Assembly (NCBI RefSeq): GCF_004359215.1
Contig: NC_090613.1
Location: forward strand, 2,620,967-2,684,966
Reading direction: 5' to 3'
Source: Bremia lactucae
Lineage: Eukaryota > Oomycota > Peronosporomycetes > Peronosporales > Peronosporaceae
Length of the DNA: 64,000 bases
The position numbers and the translations under genes were made by a program. Below, piece by piece: positions 62,238-64,000 of the stretch (within the stretch, counting starts at the first letter, position 1; every line of letters starts with the position of its first letter). The notes under the pieces are model-generated. The model was not told the origin of the DNA and did no database searches. It saw only the letters and a program-made list of their open reading frames with translations.

Positions 62238-64000
62238 ATGTTGATTGGTCAGAACCGTCATTTTCGATTCTATCGAACGGTAATTAAGTCCATATGGTAT
62301 GCGAATAGTGCAGAACCTTCGGCTGCGGTACATGCAGCCGTGTGGGGCGCATTATTGTCTCTTGCGGCAGATGTTTCGTCTGCCGTAGTATCGCCTTCTC
62401 CCGCAACACTAGATGTTGCGGGTGCACGTGGTTTTCACCACGTGAATGCGACCCCTCTTTGGAGGTCGACTATGAGTGCGAGTTGGACGAAATGGCTGAC
62501 TTGGGGAGAACGAAACAGTTGCCTGATCGTCGTCAGACGGCTGACGATGAGCCTTCGAATGAGGGGGCTCAATCGGGTGGACTTGCGAATAGCATTCGCT
62601 ATAGCATGTTCGGTTCCGACGATGAGGATGAATCCTCATCGCCAGCACCGTCTCCCGTGCCGTCACCCGCACATATTTCTATGCGTGGTCATGATGATGG
62701 CGTAATAGCCACCGTAATAAAAGTTCTTGTGGTACCCCTGCTTCAGTGGGTAACCACTCAGGGGAGTGCAGATAAAAAAAGGACGCTTATTGCGCGAAAT
62801 ACGTTTATGAATATTTTTTTTTAAATGTATATATTTTTCTACACTTTACGAGAATTGAACTCGTATTTTTGCCGTGAAAAGGCAAGGATGTCCGTCTTGC
62901 TCCTGAGAAGAAGCCGTGGCTTTTGCCTGAACGGCTAGTCAATAGCTTTTCTGGAGAGACTACTTCTCACAATAAATATCACTTATTTATTGCGACAAAG
63001 CTACATGGCCTTGATTCCAGCGCGAAGAATTTTCGCGCTGAGGAAAAAATTTATCTCGATGCTTTTCTTTAGCATCGATGGTATCGTAGCAACAACAAGC
63101 GAGATATAAGCTCGTTGATGCAAGCCTGGAATGCGTTTATTCGCAATGTCAAAGACATTGGACACGAAGCCTGACTTCAAAAACTTAACGCGATTCGCGT
63201 TAAGTTCGAAATACGAACTCCAACCGGTGCAAGATTTAAATTGCATCGGTTATTTCGTGAGGCAAGACTTCCATGCTTCACATAGGATGATCCCTGTCCG
63301 TGCTTTGTCGACGACACGAAACGAGTGAAAGGGGATGTCTATTCCCTTTCTTCGCCCTATGGAAGGGCTCGCATCTCTATCGAGATGCGCGATACGATTG
63401 ACGTTTTGCGATCGAGTTACAAGCGCCAGGGGCGCGTGTTTTCCGATGGACCTTCTGATCCATCGGATGGGTTCGTCATACTGACGGACGAGCCCTCAAC
63501 GTCAACAACCAGCTGGGAACGAGGCTCCCAGCTGTCATGCGATGGTGGATAACCAGCCAGCGAACAAGATAACTCGTTCGCTGCCCCTTCACATCACGGT
63601 CGTTTAGAATACGTTCCACAAGGAAACGTTGACCACCGTGGGACCCACCAATGGTTGTGGCGGAGGAGTGAAATTTAGATCCGACCCGTGTATCGGATCT
63701 AGAGTCGAAGATCGACAACCTCGACCGCTACCTACATGTATTGGAGGAGGGTATTGAACACGAGCGCGGTAAGCGTCACTCGTTGGAGCAGGCTGTATAT
63801 CGAACGGTTGGAAAACCGTTCGAAGAGCGCGTACTCAATGTTGGAGCACGAACGGAAGTATCACGCTCTTCGTGAAAATCTGTCGTCAGCTCATCGGGGT
63901 TTTGAGGATCTTCGGACCCGACATGAGAATCTTCAGATTCAGCATGAGAATCTGGTTCGTGACCACAAGATTCTCTTAGGGATTCTTGAAAAGGGTGGTC
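62238..64000 (+). pseudogene. Antisense ORF of family D with coiled coil, open to edge
   Basis: Plus-strand frame opposite to the minus-oriented D element, starting about 57 bp inside its 3' LTR. Pieces in order: the acidic region 62342-62824 (ELDEMADLGRTKQLPDRR; MFGSDDEDESSSPAPSPVPS); RNVKDIGHEA and KLNAIRVKFE (about 63135-63215); 63325-63552 (SIEMRDTIDVLRSSYKRQG; VILTDEPSTST); and a coiled coil from about 63700 (ESKIDNLDRYLHVLEEGIEH), which after a shift near 63800 reads IERLENRSKSAYSMLEHER and then LRENLSSAHRGFEDLRTRH to the window edge. Several breaks occur. Related to the relic at 4250-5460. No known family; function not inferred. Confidence 0.58.
63476..64000 (-). pseudogene. Family D pol C-terminus with chromodomain
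   Basis: From the right edge, a Ser/Glu/Asp-rich pol tail (SHAESEDSHVGSEDPQNPDE) is open to a stop near 63770. The frame 63718-63476 then gives GGSHGGQRFLVERILNDRDV and GQRTSYLVRWL, a chromodomain, with its C-terminal helix disturbed by a shift (VIHHRMTAGSLVPSW). It is the end of a D-family pol whose body is outside the window. It overlaps the plus-strand coiled-coil frame completely. Confidence 0.75.

Noticed and set aside
1..64000. RxLR or CRN effectors, tRNA, rRNA, CRISPR arrays
   Set aside because: Looked for RxLR-dEER-type N-termini, clover-leaf motifs, rRNA cores and regular direct repeats; found none that I could support.

Overview
This window looks like a repeat-rich oomycete chromosome, probably Peronosporales (a Phytophthora or downy-mildew type genome). 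The evidence is a myosin whose tail carries a PX domain, very short introns (52-86 bp, several with GTACG donors) in a beta-mannosidase, a syntaxin and a SAP-domain gene, and dense nested LTR retrotransposons with chromodomains. Species level is inference only. I saw no rRNA, tRNA or CRISPR. Three runs of N (1439-1538, 8357-8456, 33693-34028) interrupt the sequence; the two 100-base runs are probably gaps of unknown size, so adjacency across them is not proven.

Host genes sit in two islands. Island 1 (about 25.75-30.49 kb) holds a five-exon GH2 beta-mannosidase (minus) and, 93 bp away and divergent, a four-exon Qa-SNARE of the syntaxin-16/Tlg2 type (plus). It is bracketed by inverted ~360-bp LTR-derived arms. 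Island 2 (about 50.0-57.5 kb) holds a motor-less zinc-ribbon/PX protein (plus), facing tail-to-tail a full 1474-residue single-ORF myosin (minus) with the same zinc-ribbon/PX tail, then a SAP-domain THO1/SARNP-like gene (minus) with an apparent homopolymer frameshift.

The rest is mostly retroelements. Ty3/gypsy chromoviruses fall into families that I name only within this window: B (LTR starts TGTAACGGGCT), C (TGTAACGGGTGT), D (TGTAACGGGGTG), F (TGTAATGGGGC) and E (pol only). Nearly complete copies are a B element at 30712-38605 (+, with 5-bp target duplication ACGCC) and an F element at 40682-48463 (-). A further B element runs off the left edge with an intact gag frame, and a D element runs off the right edge. 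A Ty1/copia element (57637-61450, -) keeps both LTRs, an anticodon-loop-type primer site and a polypurine tract, but lacks most of gag. Older copia pieces lie at 21.4-24.8 kb. All pol genes are broken by stops and frameshifts.

The most unusual signal is in the Ty3/gypsy elements. Families B, F and D each carry a second reading frame on the opposite strand, between the 3' LTR and the end of pol. It starts just inside the 3' LTR, has a Ser/Asp/Glu-rich N-terminal part, runs back across the chromodomain and ends in a coiled coil. Each family shows it in two separate copies with protein-level resemblance. I regard it as a candidate undescribed antisense gene of oomycete chromoviruses.
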